Assembly (NCBI RefSeq): GCF_009467805.1
Contig: NZ_WIAY01000001.1
Span: 624,982 to 688,981 of the forward strand
Direction: 5' to 3'
DNA: 64,000 nucleotides
DNA from: Stenotrophomonas nematodicola
GTDB lineage: Bacteria > Pseudomonadota > Gammaproteobacteria > Xanthomonadales > Xanthomonadaceae
Position 1 is the first letter of the stretch, and the number at the start of each line of letters is the position of its first letter. The translations under genes and the position numbers were made by a program. The notes below the pieces were generated by a model. That model did not search any database. It was not told where the DNA came from and saw only the letters and a list, made by a program, of their open reading frames with translations. Positions 63,963 through 64,000 of the stretch are shown here, piece by piece.

Positions 63963-64000
63963 ATGACCGTGCAGACCCAAAAAGAAACCCTGGGCTTCCA
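63963..64000 (+). CDS. htpG: chaperone HtpG (Hsp90), first 12 codons
   Basis: MTVQTQKETLGF at the window edge matches the start of xanthomonad HtpG. It follows AGGAG and a sigma32-type promoter. The rest lies outside the window. Confidence 0.88.
   Translation, partial: MTVQTQKETLGF

Noticed and set aside
63620..63964. 114-residue minus-strand frame between rsmD and htpG
   Set aside because: It covers the htpG promoter and ribosome-binding site and has no protein-like pattern.

Overview
The window is high-GC chromosomal DNA from a gammaproteobacterium of the Xanthomonadaceae, most likely Stenotrophomonas. Four things point there: an efflux locus with the smeU1-V-W-U2-X gene order of S. maltophilia and its divergent LysR gene; small GTAG-ended palindromes at gene ends that resemble the S. 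maltophilia SMAG family; a tmRNA tag of the xanthomonad type (ANDDNYGSNDFAIAA); and the order hrcA-grpE-dnaK-dnaJ / recN / fur / bamE / rnfH-ratA / smpB. There are no rRNA or tRNA genes, no CRISPR array and no intact mobile element.

Layout. 1-13 kb: tgt and queA (queuosine), a class III aminotransferase, a LOG-family gene behind a promoter-terminator leader, a GAF-GAF-GGDEF-EAL protein, an ECF sigma/anti-sigma pair, yigZ, an MsbA-like ABC exporter, a DnaA-box cluster, then tyrA and pdxY. 13-24 kb: a secreted protein of unknown role, the hrcA-grpE-dnaK-dnaJ heat-shock cluster with sigma32-type promoters, recN, fur/bamE, rnfH-ratA and smpB, with a decayed YeeE/YedE-type fragment behind smpB. 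24-31 kb: a YcaC-like hydrolase with a divergent LysR gene, ssrA, a short accessory stretch behind ssrA with what looks like a decayed integrase start, and several small secreted or membrane proteins.

31-40.5 kb: the smeU1VWU2X-type RND efflux operon and smeRv. A 75-codon gene precedes smeU1 and overlaps it by ATGA. A SoxR-type box lies just upstream of smeV. 40.6-45 kb: an OmpA-like lipoprotein, photolyase, and an ECF sigma/anti-sigma operon back to back with a small membrane-protein gene; the two divergent promoters have identical -35 and -10 elements and the same 14-nt spacer. 45-50 kb: a 1584-residue DUF4011-SF1 helicase-nuclease-DUF3320 protein, a defence candidate. 50-51.5 kb: sodA, a flavin reductase and a TPR protein, overlapping one another behind a second SoxR-type promoter. 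51.6-57.4 kb: a same-strand phosphorus-scavenging group (TonB receptor, phytase, purple-acid-phosphatase-like enzyme, exported pyrophosphatase). 57.5-64 kb: upp, psiF-like, a SMAG-like inverted pair, an MBL hydrolase, ggt with ferredoxin, a lipoprotein, coaD, rsmD and the start of htpG behind a sigma32 promoter.

Themes. Redox stress joins the SoxR-boxed efflux pump and the SoxR-boxed sodA operon. Proteostasis joins hrcA/grpE/dnaK/dnaJ, htpG and the smpB/ssrA rescue system. Phosphorus acquisition joins the TonB-phytase-phosphatase-pyrophosphatase group and perhaps the psiF-like gene.
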